Part shown: positions 23,375 to 31,626 of the stretch, in pieces
Layout: every line of letters begins with the position of its first letter
Position numbering within the stretch: position 1 is the stretch's first letter
Assembly: GCA_041654215.1 (NCBI GenBank)
Contig: JBAZDY010000001.1
Location: 1 to 60,757 of the forward strand
Source of the DNA: Undivivens sp041654215
Lineage (GTDB): Bacteria; Omnitrophota; Gorgyraeia; Gygaellales; Profunditerraquicolaceae
Length of the DNA: 60,757 nucleotides
Reading direction: 5' to 3'
Position numbers and translations under genes: made by a program
Notes under the pieces: model-generated
Database searches by the model: none
The model's input: the letters and a program-made list of their open reading frames with translations, nothing else
What the model was told of the DNA's origin: nothing

Positions 23375-24082
23375 TTAGCGGCGTCGTAGTAAAGCTGTGA
23401 AACGCTCCACTTCGGCCGCAGGATCGGCGGCCGTTATAACTGCCGAGCAGACCGCGACCCGGCCGGCCCCCGCGCGTAAAAGCTCCGGCAGATTAGCGGC
23501 GCAAATCCCGCCTATACAGAAAAACGGAACCTTCACTTTCGGGGACTTGGCCCCGATAGGGGACTTGGCCCCGATAGGGGCTAAAGCTCCTCTCGAGACC
23601 AAGACATCCACAAGCGCGAGCCCTGCGTAAGCCGAACATTCCTTCGTGGCAGTCGGGAAGACCGGTCCGATGCCGAGATAGTCGGCCCCGGCTGACTGCG
23701 CGGCGAAGGCTTGCTCTAAAGACGAACAGGATATCCCGATAATCTTTTCCCGGCCCATCAGCCTTCTGGCTTCGTGCGCCGGCATATCCGATTGCCCCAG
23801 GTGCACTCCGTCGCACCCGCAGTCAAGCGCGATATCCGCATGATCGTTGAGAATAAAAAGCGTTTCAGAGCCGGTGAAGACTCCGGCAAGCCCCGCTGCT
23901 TCTTGCTTTATCCGGCTGAGCGGGGATACCTTATCCCTTAACTGCACCAGCCCGACGCCGGCGTCCCGCAGTTTCTCCGCCAGCCCGAAGATGTCTATTC
24001 CCCGGTCCGCGCAGACTTTTCCGTCTATCAGCACGTAAAGCCGAGAATCTGCAAGCCGATCTCTTCTCGATCTCATATACAC
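23375..24082 (-). CDS. thiE: Thiamine-phosphate synthase ThiE with an internal 6-residue tandem repeat
   Basis: A 235-residue ThiE joining HMP-PP and thiazole phosphate. Seen: LVQLRDK, NDHADIALDCGCDGVHLGQSD, GADYLGIGPVFPT and the phosphate-binding FFCIGGI. Two repeats of IGAKSP, encoded by an exact 18-bp tandem duplication at 23541-23576, add a loop before the last strand. The GTG start at 24082 lies 150 bp inside the upstream thiD2-like gene, in another frame. In relatives the two domains are fused. Confidence 0.9.
   Translation of the reverse strand: MYMRSRRDRLADSRLYVLIDGKVCADRGIDIFGLAEKLRDAGVGLVQLRDKVSPLSRIKQEAAGLAGVFTGSETLFILNDHADIALDCGCDGVHLGQSDMPAHEARRLMGREKIIGISCSSLEQAFAAQSAGADYLGIGPVFPTATKECSAYAGLALVDVLVSRGALAPIGAKSPIGAKSPKVKVPFFCIGGICAANLPELLRAGAGRVAVCSAVITAADPAAEVERFTALLRRR
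23541..23576. repeat. 18-bp tandem repeat within thiE
   Basis: Two exact copies of an 18-mer beginning GGGGACTTGG and ending CCCCGATA, each with a GGGG/CCCC self-complementary core. The unit length keeps the thiE frame. Confidence 0.85.
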
Positions 24083-24479
24083 GGTATCGCGCCTTTTGAA
24101 AACCCGCCGCCGCCCCGCAGTTTTTCAGTTTGGAGAATTCCTCCAAGACGCGCAGGGACTCTTTTACCCGCTGGATGTTGGCGTAAAGCACGTCTTCCAG
24201 AGAAGCGCGGCTGAACTCTCCCGGGGCAGTGATCGTCGTTCCAACGTCCGTGCCGGTAGAACGGCTGCCGATAAGCGCTTCCATCCGGTTCAAACGCGAG
24301 GAAAGCATATCGGCGTCGTGCCGCAGGCGCTTGAACGCCGCGGTAAGCCCGGTGTCCTCAAGGACAAAACGGCAGACCTCCTCGCAGACGCGCAGCCCCT
24401 CTTTGAGCCTGTTGATATTGGCGTCCAGTATGCGGTCGACGCCCCGGTATATCCCTGCGGGTGAAGATCGGGGATTCAT
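23931..24479 (-). CDS. ThiD2-like N-terminal domain, probably split from ThiE by a frameshift
   Basis: The first ~145 residues match the helical ThiD2 domain that precedes ThiE in some bacteria (ILDANINRLKEGLRVCEEVCRFVL, then the repeat-like VLYANIQRVKESLRVLEEFSK). After YEIEKR the frame continues into a low-complexity Arg/Gly-rich tail that is the wrong frame of thiE. Joining EIEKR to DRLADSRLYVLIDG of the overlapping thiE frame restores a normal ThiD2-ThiE fusion. Either a frameshift mutation or assembly error split one gene, or recoding or re-initiation makes both. The last ~35 residues are probably not real. Confidence 0.75.
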   Translation of the reverse strand: MNPRSSPAGIYRGVDRILDANINRLKEGLRVCEEVCRFVLEDTGLTAAFKRLRHDADMLSSRLNRMEALIGSRSTGTDVGTTITAPGEFSRASLEDVLYANIQRVKESLRVLEEFSKLKNCGAAAGFQKARYRVYEIEKRSACRFSALRADRRKSLRGPGNRHLRAGGETAGRRRRAGAVKG

Positions 24480-24988
24480 CTTTTGGGACAGGAACGGATA
24501 ATCTTGTCTATGAGAGAAGACGTGGAGAAGCCGTCCACGAAATCAAGCGAAGTCACTTTCCCGCCGCCGGCTTCGACCAGGTCTGAGCCGACAATCTCCT
24601 CTTTACGCCAGTCTCCGCCTTTGACCAAAACGTCCGGCTTGACGGCCTTGATCAGATCATACGGGGTGTTTTCGTCGAACAGCACGACGAAGTCGACGCT
24701 CTGCAGCGCCGCGACCAGCGCCGACCGGTGCTCCTGACGGATCACCGGCCTGGACTCGCCTTTCAGCCTGCGGACTGAAACGTCGCCGTTTACGCCGACA
24801 ATCAGCACGTCGCCCAGCGCTGCCGCCTCCTGCAGGTAAAGAGCGTGCCCGTAATGCAGTATATCAAAACAGCCGTTGGTGAAAACTATCTTCCTGCCCG
24901 CCTCGCGCAGTTCCCGGGCCAGCGCAGTTATTTCCGGCAGTGTTTTTATTTTTGACTGTAGAAAAGTCTGTGCTCTACGATCTCGCAT
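24476..24988 (-). CDS. rfaE2: Heptose 1-phosphate adenylyltransferase, RfaE2/HldE C-domain type
   Basis: A 170-residue nucleotidyltransferase with FTNGCFDILHYGHALYL (HxGH motif), VGVNGDVSVRRLKG and the C-terminal GFSTSSLIDKI. It activates heptose-1-phosphate with ATP in lipopolysaccharide core precursor synthesis. The kinase half (RfaE1) is not in the window. The predicted ATG lies within the end of gmhA (43-bp overlap). A start closer to the conserved part would need a non-standard codon. Confidence 0.85.
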   Translation of the reverse strand: MRDRRAQTFLQSKIKTLPEITALARELREAGRKIVFTNGCFDILHYGHALYLQEAAALGDVLIVGVNGDVSVRRLKGESRPVIRQEHRSALVAALQSVDFVVLFDENTPYDLIKAVKPDVLVKGGDWRKEEIVGSDLVEAGGGKVTSLDFVDGFSTSSLIDKIIRSCPKR

Positions 24989-25524
24989 ATAATATGCCCG
25001 ATGGTGATGTGAGCTTCCTGGATACGGGCCGTTATTGTCGAAGGGACCACGACGCAGACGTCCGGTATTTTCGCCAGTTCTCCCCCGTCCCCGCCGGTCA
25101 GAGCGGCGGTGGACATGCCTATCTTTTTCGCCTGTTTTATTGCGGCGGCCACGTTCTTCGCCTTGCCGCTTGTCGATATACCGAGGGCCAGGTCGTTCTT
25201 ATGGCCGAGGGCTTCTATCTGGCGCGAGAAGACGGTTTCGTAGCTGTAATCGTTCGCGACCGCGGTGAGCACCGACGTGTTGACGGTCAGCGATAAAGCC
25301 GGCAGGGCAGGCCTGTCTTTCTGAAACCTGCCCACGAACTCCGCGGCGATGTGCTGGCTGTCGGCCGCCGAACCGCCGTTGCCGAATATGATGAGCTTTC
25401 CGCCTTTCTTCAGGCTGGTAATCGCCATTTCCGCTATCTCGATTATGCGCGGGATCTCGTTGCGCATCATCTCTTCCTTGATGCGTATGCTTTCCAGGAA
25501 AATGTCTTTTATTTGTTCTCTCAT
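24946..25524 (-). CDS. gmhA: Phosphoheptose isomerase
   Basis: A 192-residue SIS-domain protein with FGNGGSAADSQHIAAEFVGRF, LGISTSGKAKNV and IQEAHITIGHIICEIVE, characteristic of GmhA. It converts sedoheptulose 7-phosphate to D-glycero-manno-heptose 7-phosphate for LPS core. It lies 4 bp downstream of the phosphofructokinase gene and is coupled to rfaE2. Confidence 0.93.
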   Translation of the reverse strand: MREQIKDIFLESIRIKEEMMRNEIPRIIEIAEMAITSLKKGGKLIIFGNGGSAADSQHIAAEFVGRFQKDRPALPALSLTVNTSVLTAVANDYSYETVFSRQIEALGHKNDLALGISTSGKAKNVAAAIKQAKKIGMSTAALTGGDGGELAKIPDVCVVVPSTITARIQEAHITIGHIICEIVEHRLFYSQK

Positions 25525-25528
25525 ATCT

Positions 25529-26560
25529 CTACCCGAAGAAAACTTTGGCGATATCGTAAAACTCTTTATCTACGGTCTTCAGCTCCTTGACGGCGTCGCC
25601 GAGCGGCACATCCACTATTTTATTGCCTGAAAGGGCCACCATGCGGCCGAATTTCTTCTCTTTCAGCAGTTCGACGGCTTTCACCCCGAATCGGGTGCCC
25701 AGGACCCTGTCGAAAGCGGTCGGGGAACCGCCGCGCTGTATGTGCCCCAGCACGCTCACTCTGGTTTCGAACCCTGTGCGCTTTTCGATCTCCTGGCCAA
25801 GCTTTTCGCCGATCCCTCCCAGCCGCACGTGGCCGAAATCGTCAAGTTTCTGTTCCTGCGTGACGAACGTCCCTTCCTTGAACTGGGCGCCTTCCGCCAC
25901 GACGACTATACTGAAGGTCTTGCCTCTCTGATGACGCTTATTTACTATAGCGCAGACCTCATCGAGGTCTATCGGCACTTCCGGGATAAGTATCACGTCC
26001 GCGCCGCCGGCTATCCCGGCTTCGACCGCTATCCATCCGGCGTGCCTTCCCATCACCTCGGCGACTATTATCCTGTGATGGCTCTCCGCCGTGGTGTGCA
26101 GGCGGTCTATGCATTCTGTGGCGACGTTCAGCGCCGTGTCGAAACCAAAGGTATAATCGGTGCAGGAGAGATCGTTATCTATGGTCTTGGGCACTCCCAC
26201 CACGTTGTTGATGCCGTCTTTGAAGAGTTTGGCCGCTACCCCCAGGGTGTCTTCGCCTCCCACCGCTATCAGCGCGTCCAGCTCCAGCCTGGAGAAATTT
26301 TCCTTGACCATCTCCACGCCGTTCTCTTTCTTGTAGGGGTTGGTGCGGCTGGTCCCGAGAATGGTGCCCCCTTTGGGCAGGATACCGGAAACGGTATCTA
26401 TGGTCAAAGGCATTGTGTCGTTCTCTATCAGGCCCTTCCATCCGTTCCTGATACCGGTTATTTCATATCCCTCCAGCAGCCCTTTGCGCACTACCGCCCT
26501 GATAACGGGATTCAGCCCCGGGCAATCTCCCCCTCCGGTAAGTATTCCCACTTTCTTCAT
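25529..26560 (-). CDS. pfp: 6-phosphofructokinase, predicted pyrophosphate-dependent
   Basis: A 343-residue phosphofructokinase with GGGDCPGLN, PKTIDND (catalytic Asp128) and AEVMGRHAGW. Two positions decide the phosphoryl donor. Residue 104 is Asp in VGGEDTLG, where ATP enzymes have Gly, and residue 125 is Lys in PKTIDND, where ATP enzymes have Gly. Both are typical of PPi-dependent enzymes. The reaction would then be reversible, serving glycolysis and gluconeogenesis. It heads its operon, with promoter and GGAGG Shine-Dalgarno upstream. Confidence 0.88.
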   Translation of the reverse strand: MKKVGILTGGGDCPGLNPVIRAVVRKGLLEGYEITGIRNGWKGLIENDTMPLTIDTVSGILPKGGTILGTSRTNPYKKENGVEMVKENFSRLELDALIAVGGEDTLGVAAKLFKDGINNVVGVPKTIDNDLSCTDYTFGFDTALNVATECIDRLHTTAESHHRIIVAEVMGRHAGWIAVEAGIAGGADVILIPEVPIDLDEVCAIVNKRHQRGKTFSIVVVAEGAQFKEGTFVTQEQKLDDFGHVRLGGIGEKLGQEIEKRTGFETRVSVLGHIQRGGSPTAFDRVLGTRFGVKAVELLKEKKFGRMVALSGNKIVDVPLGDAVKELKTVDKEFYDIAKVFFG

Positions 26561-26581
26561 TTCCCTGTCCTCCGTAGTCTT

Positions 26582-26610
26582 TTACTAATTATTTCTCTTT
26601 TTATTGTCAA
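26582..26610 (-). promoter_or_regulatory. Promoter of the pfp-gmhA-rfaE2-thi operon
   Basis: On the minus strand TTGACA (26610-26605), a 17-bp spacer and TAGTAA (26587-26582) predict a start near 26575. The short leader includes GGAGG. Confidence 0.6.
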
Positions 26611-26665
26611 CGTTTTTTCAGTCTGTCTGCTGCGTCATTGCGCCTTTATGAAGCTCCCCGGTGCT

Positions 26666-27286
26666 TTATAATCTCCCGTATCCTCCGTAAGGCAAACCGG
26701 CCTGCTGTTCCATCGGCTCGGCTACGGACTGCGACTTGCGTTTTTTATCCTTTTCTTCGCTGGTGATTATCTTGGCGATATGTATGCGTATATTTATCTG
26801 TTCTTCTATGCCGAGGGCGCTTTGTATCTTGGATTTGGTCAAGTCCTGCAGTCTGGCGGTCAGTTCCGGGATATTGGCCTCTGATCTCAGGATCACCCGC
26901 AGGTCGACCATAAGTCCTTTCTTTCCGGCGATTACATCCGGGCGCAGTTCGCGTATCTCCGGCAGAAGAGCGGCTATCCTGCGGATCAGGTCCTCCACCG
27001 CCGACAACGCCACGGTCACTTCTCCCGAAGGAGTGGTAAAAGCGATCGTCTTTTCGCTCTGAAAACGCCCCAGGATGAGCTGGGCGAAAGAAAAGCTGAT
27101 AAGAATAAGCAGCAGGCCGGAAAGGCCGACGATTAGACGGGTGTTCAACCCCGATTGCAGGTAAACAAGGACGTCGCTTATCTGCGCGGGCTGGAGAAGA
27201 TTGAAAGAATAGACGATAAGGCCGGCGCCTATGATAATAAGGACCGTAGCGTAAAAAACTATCCCCAGCGAATTAAAGAACCTCAT
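26666..27286 (-). CDS. amaP: Alkaline-shock membrane anchor protein AmaP-like
   Basis: A 206-residue protein with two N-terminal transmembrane helices (about residues 8-28 and 52-72) and an Asp23-like soluble domain (VEDLIRRIAALLPEIRELRPDV, GLMVDLRVILRSEANIPEL). AmaP anchors Asp23 to the membrane in Gram-positives. Here the Asp23/Gls24 gene is directly upstream. The C-terminus is a short Lys/Gln-rich tail. Shine-Dalgarno GGGAGGGG. Confidence 0.8.
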   Translation of the reverse strand: MRFFNSLGIVFYATVLIIIGAGLIVYSFNLLQPAQISDVLVYLQSGLNTRLIVGLSGLLLILISFSFAQLILGRFQSEKTIAFTTPSGEVTVALSAVEDLIRRIAALLPEIRELRPDVIAGKKGLMVDLRVILRSEANIPELTARLQDLTKSKIQSALGIEEQINIRIHIAKIITSEEKDKKRKSQSVAEPMEQQAGLPYGGYGRL

Positions 27287-27327
27287 TTGGCCCCCCTCCC
27301 ATTCTCATCCGACTGCAGGATGGATTC

Positions 27328-27705
27328 TTATGACTGCCTTGAAGATGCCTCATCCTTTTCGATGCCCTGTACCGCTACGTTTATGTTCCTGACGGTGAGA
27401 TTAGTCATTTTCTCCAGGGCGTTGCGGACATTCTCCTGCACTTTATTGGCAACTTCAGGCACGTTAAAGTTATATCTGATCACCAGCGGAAGTTCAACGC
27501 AGACCTCGTCGTTTTTCTCGAACATCACCTTTACGGAAGAATAACTTCGCCGGCCTACCATCTCCCAAAGGCCCATTTTAAAGTCTTTGCCTATCTTCCT
27601 GACCCCTTCGATCTCGAGGGCGGCGAGGGACGCTATGGAAGCGATCACGTTCTTGTGTATCTTTATCGTCCCCAGGTCGAGTGTGGATTCTTCTTTGTGC
27701 ATCAC
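27328..27705 (-). CDS. Asp23/Gls24 family envelope stress protein
   Basis: A 125-residue protein: LGTIKIHKNVIASIASLAALEIEGV, then VELPLVIRYNFNVPEVANKVQENV and LTVRNINVAVQGI, the complete Asp23/Gls24 pattern. It overlaps the accC stop by 4 bp and lies just upstream of amaP. The arrangement links this pair to fatty-acid or carboxylase genes in one operon. Confidence 0.88.
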   Translation of the reverse strand: MMHKEESTLDLGTIKIHKNVIASIASLAALEIEGVRKIGKDFKMGLWEMVGRRSYSSVKVMFEKNDEVCVELPLVIRYNFNVPEVANKVQENVRNALEKMTNLTVRNINVAVQGIEKDEASSRQS

Positions 27706-29060
27706 TCCTCCGCTTTGCTTTCTTTATACATGTCCTGCACGAAATGAGTGGAGACGTCACCTTTTAGGAACAAGGTATTCTCCAGCAGGCGCTGGTGAAA
27801 CGGGATCGTCGTTTTGATAGGGCCGATGACCAACTCGCTCAAAGCGCGCTGCATTACCCTGACCGCCTCCTGGCGGTTTCTGCCGTGCGCGATAATCTTG
27901 GCGACAAGCGAATCGTAATGCGGGCTGATCTCGTATCCCTGGTATATGTGGGTATCCACCCTGACGCCCGGCCCTCCGGGCAGCAGCAGAGTCTCGATCT
28001 TTCCCGGGCAGGGCAGGAAGTTTTTGTCCGGGTCTTCCGCGTTTATACGGCATTCTATGGCGGCTCCGTTGATCCTTATCTCTTCCTGGTGGGTCGAAAT
28101 ACGCTCTCCGCAGGCGATCTTGAGCTGTTCTTTTATCAAGTCTATGCCGGTTACCATTTCGGTGACCGGATGCTCGACCTGGATGCGGGTATTCATTTCC
28201 ATAAAATAAAAGTTGCTGCGCGCGTCAAGCAGAAATTCCATCGTTCCGGCGCTGACGTAATTCACGGATTTTACGCCCTTCACCGCCAGTTCCCCGAGAC
28301 GCTTGCGCAGTTTGCCGTCTATCGCCGGGGACGGCGACTCCTCCAGAAGCTTCTGGTGGCGGCGCTGGATACTGCAATCGCGCTCGCCCAGATAGACGGT
28401 CTTGCCGTATTTATCGGCGAGAAGCTGTATCTCGACGTGCCTTGGTTTTTCGATGTATTTCTCTATGTAAACGTTGGGGTTGCCGAAATTATTGTCCGCT
28501 TCCTGCTGGGCGACCATCAGGCTGCTCATCAGACTTATATCGTTATGGCAGATGCGCATTCCCTTGCCGCCGCCGCCGGAGGAGGCCTTGATGATCACCG
28601 GATAGCCGATCTTTTTGGCGATCTTGACCGCTTCTTCTTTCTTCTCGATCACCGCCGTGCTGCCGGGAACGATCGGCAGGCCGGCCTTCTGCATGGAGAG
28701 GCGCGCCGCCATTTTGTCTCCCATCAGGCGTATGTTGTCGGTGGTCGGGCCGATGAAGGTTATCTTGCAGGATTCGCAGATCTCCGCGAAATGCGGGTTC
28801 TCCGCGAGAAAACCGTAACCTGGATGAATCGCCTCCACGTCCGTTATCTCGGCCGCGCTTATGATCGCCGGGATATTGAGATAACTGCCGGCGCTGGCGG
28901 CCTTGCCGATGCAGATCGCTTCGTCCGCCATGCGGACGTGCAGGGAATTCCTGTCGGCCTCGGAAAAAACGGCAACGGTTGTCACACCCAGCTCGCGGCA
29001 GGCGCGGATTATGCGCAAGGCTATCTCGCCCCTGTTGGCTATCAGTATTTTAGAGAACAT
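27702..29060 (-). CDS. accC: Biotin carboxylase, acetyl-CoA carboxylase subunit
   Basis: A 452-residue AccC: KILIANRGEIALRIIRACRELG at the start, the ATP-grasp glycine loop SSGGGGKGMR, MEMNTRIQVEHPVTEM and INAEDP. It carboxylates biotin on AccB using bicarbonate and ATP. It follows accB by 13 bp. The accD subunit is encoded at 56448-57299, away from this operon. No accA was found in the window. Confidence 0.97.
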   Translation of the reverse strand: MFSKILIANRGEIALRIIRACRELGVTTVAVFSEADRNSLHVRMADEAICIGKAASAGSYLNIPAIISAAEITDVEAIHPGYGFLAENPHFAEICESCKITFIGPTTDNIRLMGDKMAARLSMQKAGLPIVPGSTAVIEKKEEAVKIAKKIGYPVIIKASSGGGGKGMRICHNDISLMSSLMVAQQEADNNFGNPNVYIEKYIEKPRHVEIQLLADKYGKTVYLGERDCSIQRRHQKLLEESPSPAIDGKLRKRLGELAVKGVKSVNYVSAGTMEFLLDARSNFYFMEMNTRIQVEHPVTEMVTGIDLIKEQLKIACGERISTHQEEIRINGAAIECRINAEDPDKNFLPCPGKIETLLLPGGPGVRVDTHIYQGYEISPHYDSLVAKIIAHGRNRQEAVRVMQRALSELVIGPIKTTIPFHQRLLENTLFLKGDVSTHFVQDMYKESKAEE

Positions 29061-29073
29061 CGGCGCGGTTTTT

Positions 29074-29535
29074 TTAGACGGGTTCGATAAGGAATAAAGG
29101 CTGGCCGAATTCTACCGGTTCGGCGTTATCCACCAGGATCTGCACGACCCTTCCCTTTATCTCGGATTTTATCTCGTTCATCAGCTTCATGGCTTCTATG
29201 ATGCAGATCACCTGCCCCGTTTCCAGGGGCTGGTTGACCTCCACGTAAGGGGGCGCCTCGGGAGACGGCGCCCTGTAAAAAGTCCCCACCATGGGAGATT
29301 TTATTTCTAAGGTATTTCCGGCAGGGGCCTTCCCGGCGGAAACCGGGGCTTCTTTGACCTGCGGGGCCTCTCCGGCCTTTTCCTTTTCGATAAGTATGGG
29401 GCCGCCGGGATAGCCTTCGGAAGCCGGGCCGCTTTTCTTGAGCCGGATGCGCATGCCTTCCTTTTCGATCTCCAGCTCCATAAGACCGTTCTCGTTCATC
29501 AGGGTTACCATATCCTTGATCTCTTTAATGTTCAT
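29074..29535 (-). CDS. accB: Biotin carboxyl carrier protein of acetyl-CoA carboxylase
   Basis: A 153-residue AccB: an N-terminal helix (IKEIKDMVTLMNENGLMELEI), a Pro/Ala-rich linker, and a C-terminal biotinyl domain with the biotinylation motif EAMKLMNEI. Length fits the family. It lies between efp and accC. Confidence 0.95.
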   Translation of the reverse strand: MNIKEIKDMVTLMNENGLMELEIEKEGMRIRLKKSGPASEGYPGGPILIEKEKAGEAPQVKEAPVSAGKAPAGNTLEIKSPMVGTFYRAPSPEAPPYVEVNQPLETGQVICIIEAMKLMNEIKSEIKGRVVQILVDNAEPVEFGQPLFLIEPV

Positions 29536-29563
29536 CTGGCACCTGCCTTTCCGGAGCGCGGCC

Positions 29564-30130
29564 TCACTTGTTTATACGTTCCACGTATCCGCCGCTGCGG
29601 GTATCGACTTTTATGCTGTCGCCTATCTCAATGAAAAGAGGGACCTGGACCATGGCCCCGGTTTCTATCTCGGCCGGTTTCGTCCCGCTCTTCGCGGTGT
29701 CGCCCTTGATGCCGGGCTCGGTGTGTTTTATCTTTACTTCGATGAAATTGGGAAGATTCACGGTGAGCACTTCGTTCTTGAAGAAACAGGCGGTGACTTC
29801 TATGTTGTCCAGGAGGAACTTGGTCTTCTCCCCCATATCTTTTTCGTTTATGCTGATCTCCTCGAAATTGTCCTGGTCCATGAGATAAAACATCCCGCCC
29901 GATGCATACTGGTACTGGAGCTTGCGTTCCTCTATGTAAGCCTCCTCTATCTTTTCGTCTCCGCGGAAGGTCATCTCCTGAACGTTACCGTTCTTGACGT
30001 TGCGCAATTTGACCCGCACAAAGGCCGCGCCTTTGCCGGGCTTGACGTGATGAAATTCCAGGACCGCGTAAACTATATTGTCCACCAGAACGGTCAATCC
30101 GTTCTTGAATTCATTTATCGAGATCGCCAC
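29564..30130 (-). CDS. efp: Elongation factor P
   Basis: A 188-residue EF-P with the three-domain pattern: domain I tip HHVKPGKGAAFVRVKLRN with the modifiable Lys in PGKGAAF, FMEI-like middle strands, and the C-terminal signature GDSIKVDTRSGGYVERI. EF-P relieves ribosome stalling at polyproline. No EpmA/EpmB, EarP or YmfI gene was seen, so the modification type is unclear. It is coupled to the peptidase gene upstream and followed by accB. Confidence 0.95.
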   Translation of the reverse strand: MAISINEFKNGLTVLVDNIVYAVLEFHHVKPGKGAAFVRVKLRNVKNGNVQEMTFRGDEKIEEAYIEERKLQYQYASGGMFYLMDQDNFEEISINEKDMGEKTKFLLDNIEVTACFFKNEVLTVNLPNFIEVKIKHTEPGIKGDTAKSGTKPAEIETGAMVQVPLFIEIGDSIKVDTRSGGYVERINK

Positions 30131-31175
30131 TAAGTACCTCCGTTCCTTTCCCGCCGACCAGAACCATATCCTCTATCCTGATGCCGAACTTACCCGGCAG
30201 GTAAACCGCCGGCTCCAGCGTGAAGACCATTCCCGGCAAAAGCCAGCCGCTCTCGTTCTTCGAGATACGCGGAAGTTCATGGACGTCCAACCCCACTCCG
30301 TGTCCCAGGCTATGCCCGAAATACCTGCCGTATCCGCTGTTGACGATATGACTGCGCGCGGCGGCATCCACCTCGCAGGCTGGAACGCCGGCTGACGCCG
30401 CCTCCAGCGCTTTTTCCTGCGCAGTCAGCACGATTTCATACACTTTCGCCTCAAGAGGAGTAATTTTACCCGAAAAGAAAACCCTTGTCAAGTCGGATTT
30501 GTAGCCCTGGTATTCGGCTCCTATATCCACCAGCACCGCTTCGTTTTTAAGTATCTTTCGCTCTGAAGTAAGGTGGTGCGGCTTGCTGGAATTAGGCCCC
30601 GAGGCGACTATGACGCCGAACGCCGGCCGCTCCGCTCCCAATCCGCGCATATATGATTCAAGTTCGAAAGCGACCTCTTTTTCGCTTCTTCCGGCCAGGC
30701 GCATGCGCGAAGCCCTGCGCAGCGCCGAAGCCGCGATACGAACCGCCTCCCTTATTTTCGTCATCTCTTGGGCGGTCTTGACCCTGCGCAATCCCTCCGC
30801 CATACCCGGCAAGGGGAACAATTCCGTACCTTGCCCTAAAGCGGCGGAAAGACGGCTGTAATAGAGATACGTAAGGTGCTCCGGCTCGAAAGCGAGTCTG
30901 CGCACCTTAAGCCTGCGGCAGACGGTCTGTATTGAGGCGCAAAGCGAAGATTCCACCTGTATTATCCGGCAGCCTTTTATTGCGCGGGAGGATTCCTCGA
31001 GATAACGGAAATCGGTAAAATAAAAGCACTCTTTTGCGCTGACCAGCAGGAAAGAATCGCGGCAGGGATAGGCACAAAGATAAGATACATTCGCGGGGTC
31101 GATGAACAGCATGGCGGCGCCGCCGCCGCAAGCCGTCAGTTGCTCTCTGAGCGCCTTCAAAGCCGGAATATTCAT
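30111..31175 (-). CDS. Xaa-Pro aminopeptidase/dipeptidase (M24 family)
   Basis: A 354-residue M24 metallopeptidase with a creatinase-type N-domain and a pita-bread C-domain. Dinuclear metal ligands are visible in VLVDIGAEYQGYKSDLTRVF, GHSLGHGVGLDVHE, FTLEPAVY and IRIEDM. It removes N-terminal residues before proline. The order aroQ-pepP-efp-accB-accC resembles a conserved bacterial gene order. Confidence 0.92.
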   Translation of the reverse strand: MNIPALKALREQLTACGGGAAMLFIDPANVSYLCAYPCRDSFLLVSAKECFYFTDFRYLEESSRAIKGCRIIQVESSLCASIQTVCRRLKVRRLAFEPEHLTYLYYSRLSAALGQGTELFPLPGMAEGLRRVKTAQEMTKIREAVRIAASALRRASRMRLAGRSEKEVAFELESYMRGLGAERPAFGVIVASGPNSSKPHHLTSERKILKNEAVLVDIGAEYQGYKSDLTRVFFSGKITPLEAKVYEIVLTAQEKALEAASAGVPACEVDAAARSHIVNSGYGRYFGHSLGHGVGLDVHELPRISKNESGWLLPGMVFTLEPAVYLPGKFGIRIEDMVLVGGKGTEVLSGDLDK

Positions 31176-31621
31176 TCGGTCTGAAGGATATCCAGGAGCG
31201 CTTCCAGGCCGAGCCGGTAACTATCCGCGCCGAAACCGGCGACCACGCCTCTTGCCACCGGCGAGATCAGCGATTTACGGCGAAACTGTTCGCGCGAATG
31301 GACATTTGAAAGATGCACCTCTACTGCGGGCAGGCCGGACGCGGCTATGGCATCGCGGATAGCGACGCTGGTGTGCGTGTATGCCGCGGGATTTATCAGG
31401 ATACCGTCAAAACTGCCCGGCGCGGCCCCTATCTTTTTGACGATATCTCCCTCGATATCGGATTGCAGAAAAGACAGTTTCGCCTTCCGCGGCTCAGCGG
31501 TCTTCCTTAAAAGCGCGTTTACGGCGTCCAGGGTAGTTCTGCCGTAAACCGCGGGCTCGCGCCTGCCCAACAGGGCCAGGTTAGGTCCATGAATAACAAG
31601 TATCTTTTTGGAAACAGGCAT
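31172..31621 (-). CDS. aroQ: 3-dehydroquinate dehydratase, type II
   Basis: About 149 residues: VIHGPNLALLGRREPAVYG, LQSDIEGDIV, the catalytic INPAAYTHTSVAIRDAI and VEVHLSNVHSREQFR. It dehydrates 3-dehydroquinate in the shikimate pathway. The start is taken as ATG 31621, preceded by AAAAGG; a TTG at 31630 would overlap the Trm112-like stop. It overlaps the M24 peptidase start by 4 bp. Confidence 0.95.
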   Translation of the reverse strand: MPVSKKILVIHGPNLALLGRREPAVYGRTTLDAVNALLRKTAEPRKAKLSFLQSDIEGDIVKKIGAAPGSFDGILINPAAYTHTSVAIRDAIAASGLPAVEVHLSNVHSREQFRRKSLISPVARGVVAGFGADSYRLGLEALLDILQTE

Positions 31622-31626
31622 AATTT

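Noticed and set aside
27795..29090. Long plus-strand open frame (431 codons) opposite accC
   Set aside because: It is the mirror of a strongly conserved gene in GC-rich codon usage, has no recognisable domain and no Shine-Dalgarno. Similar shadows lie opposite the sugar dehydrogenase (35315-36613), the HD-GYP gene (16003-17190) and pfp (25742-26671).
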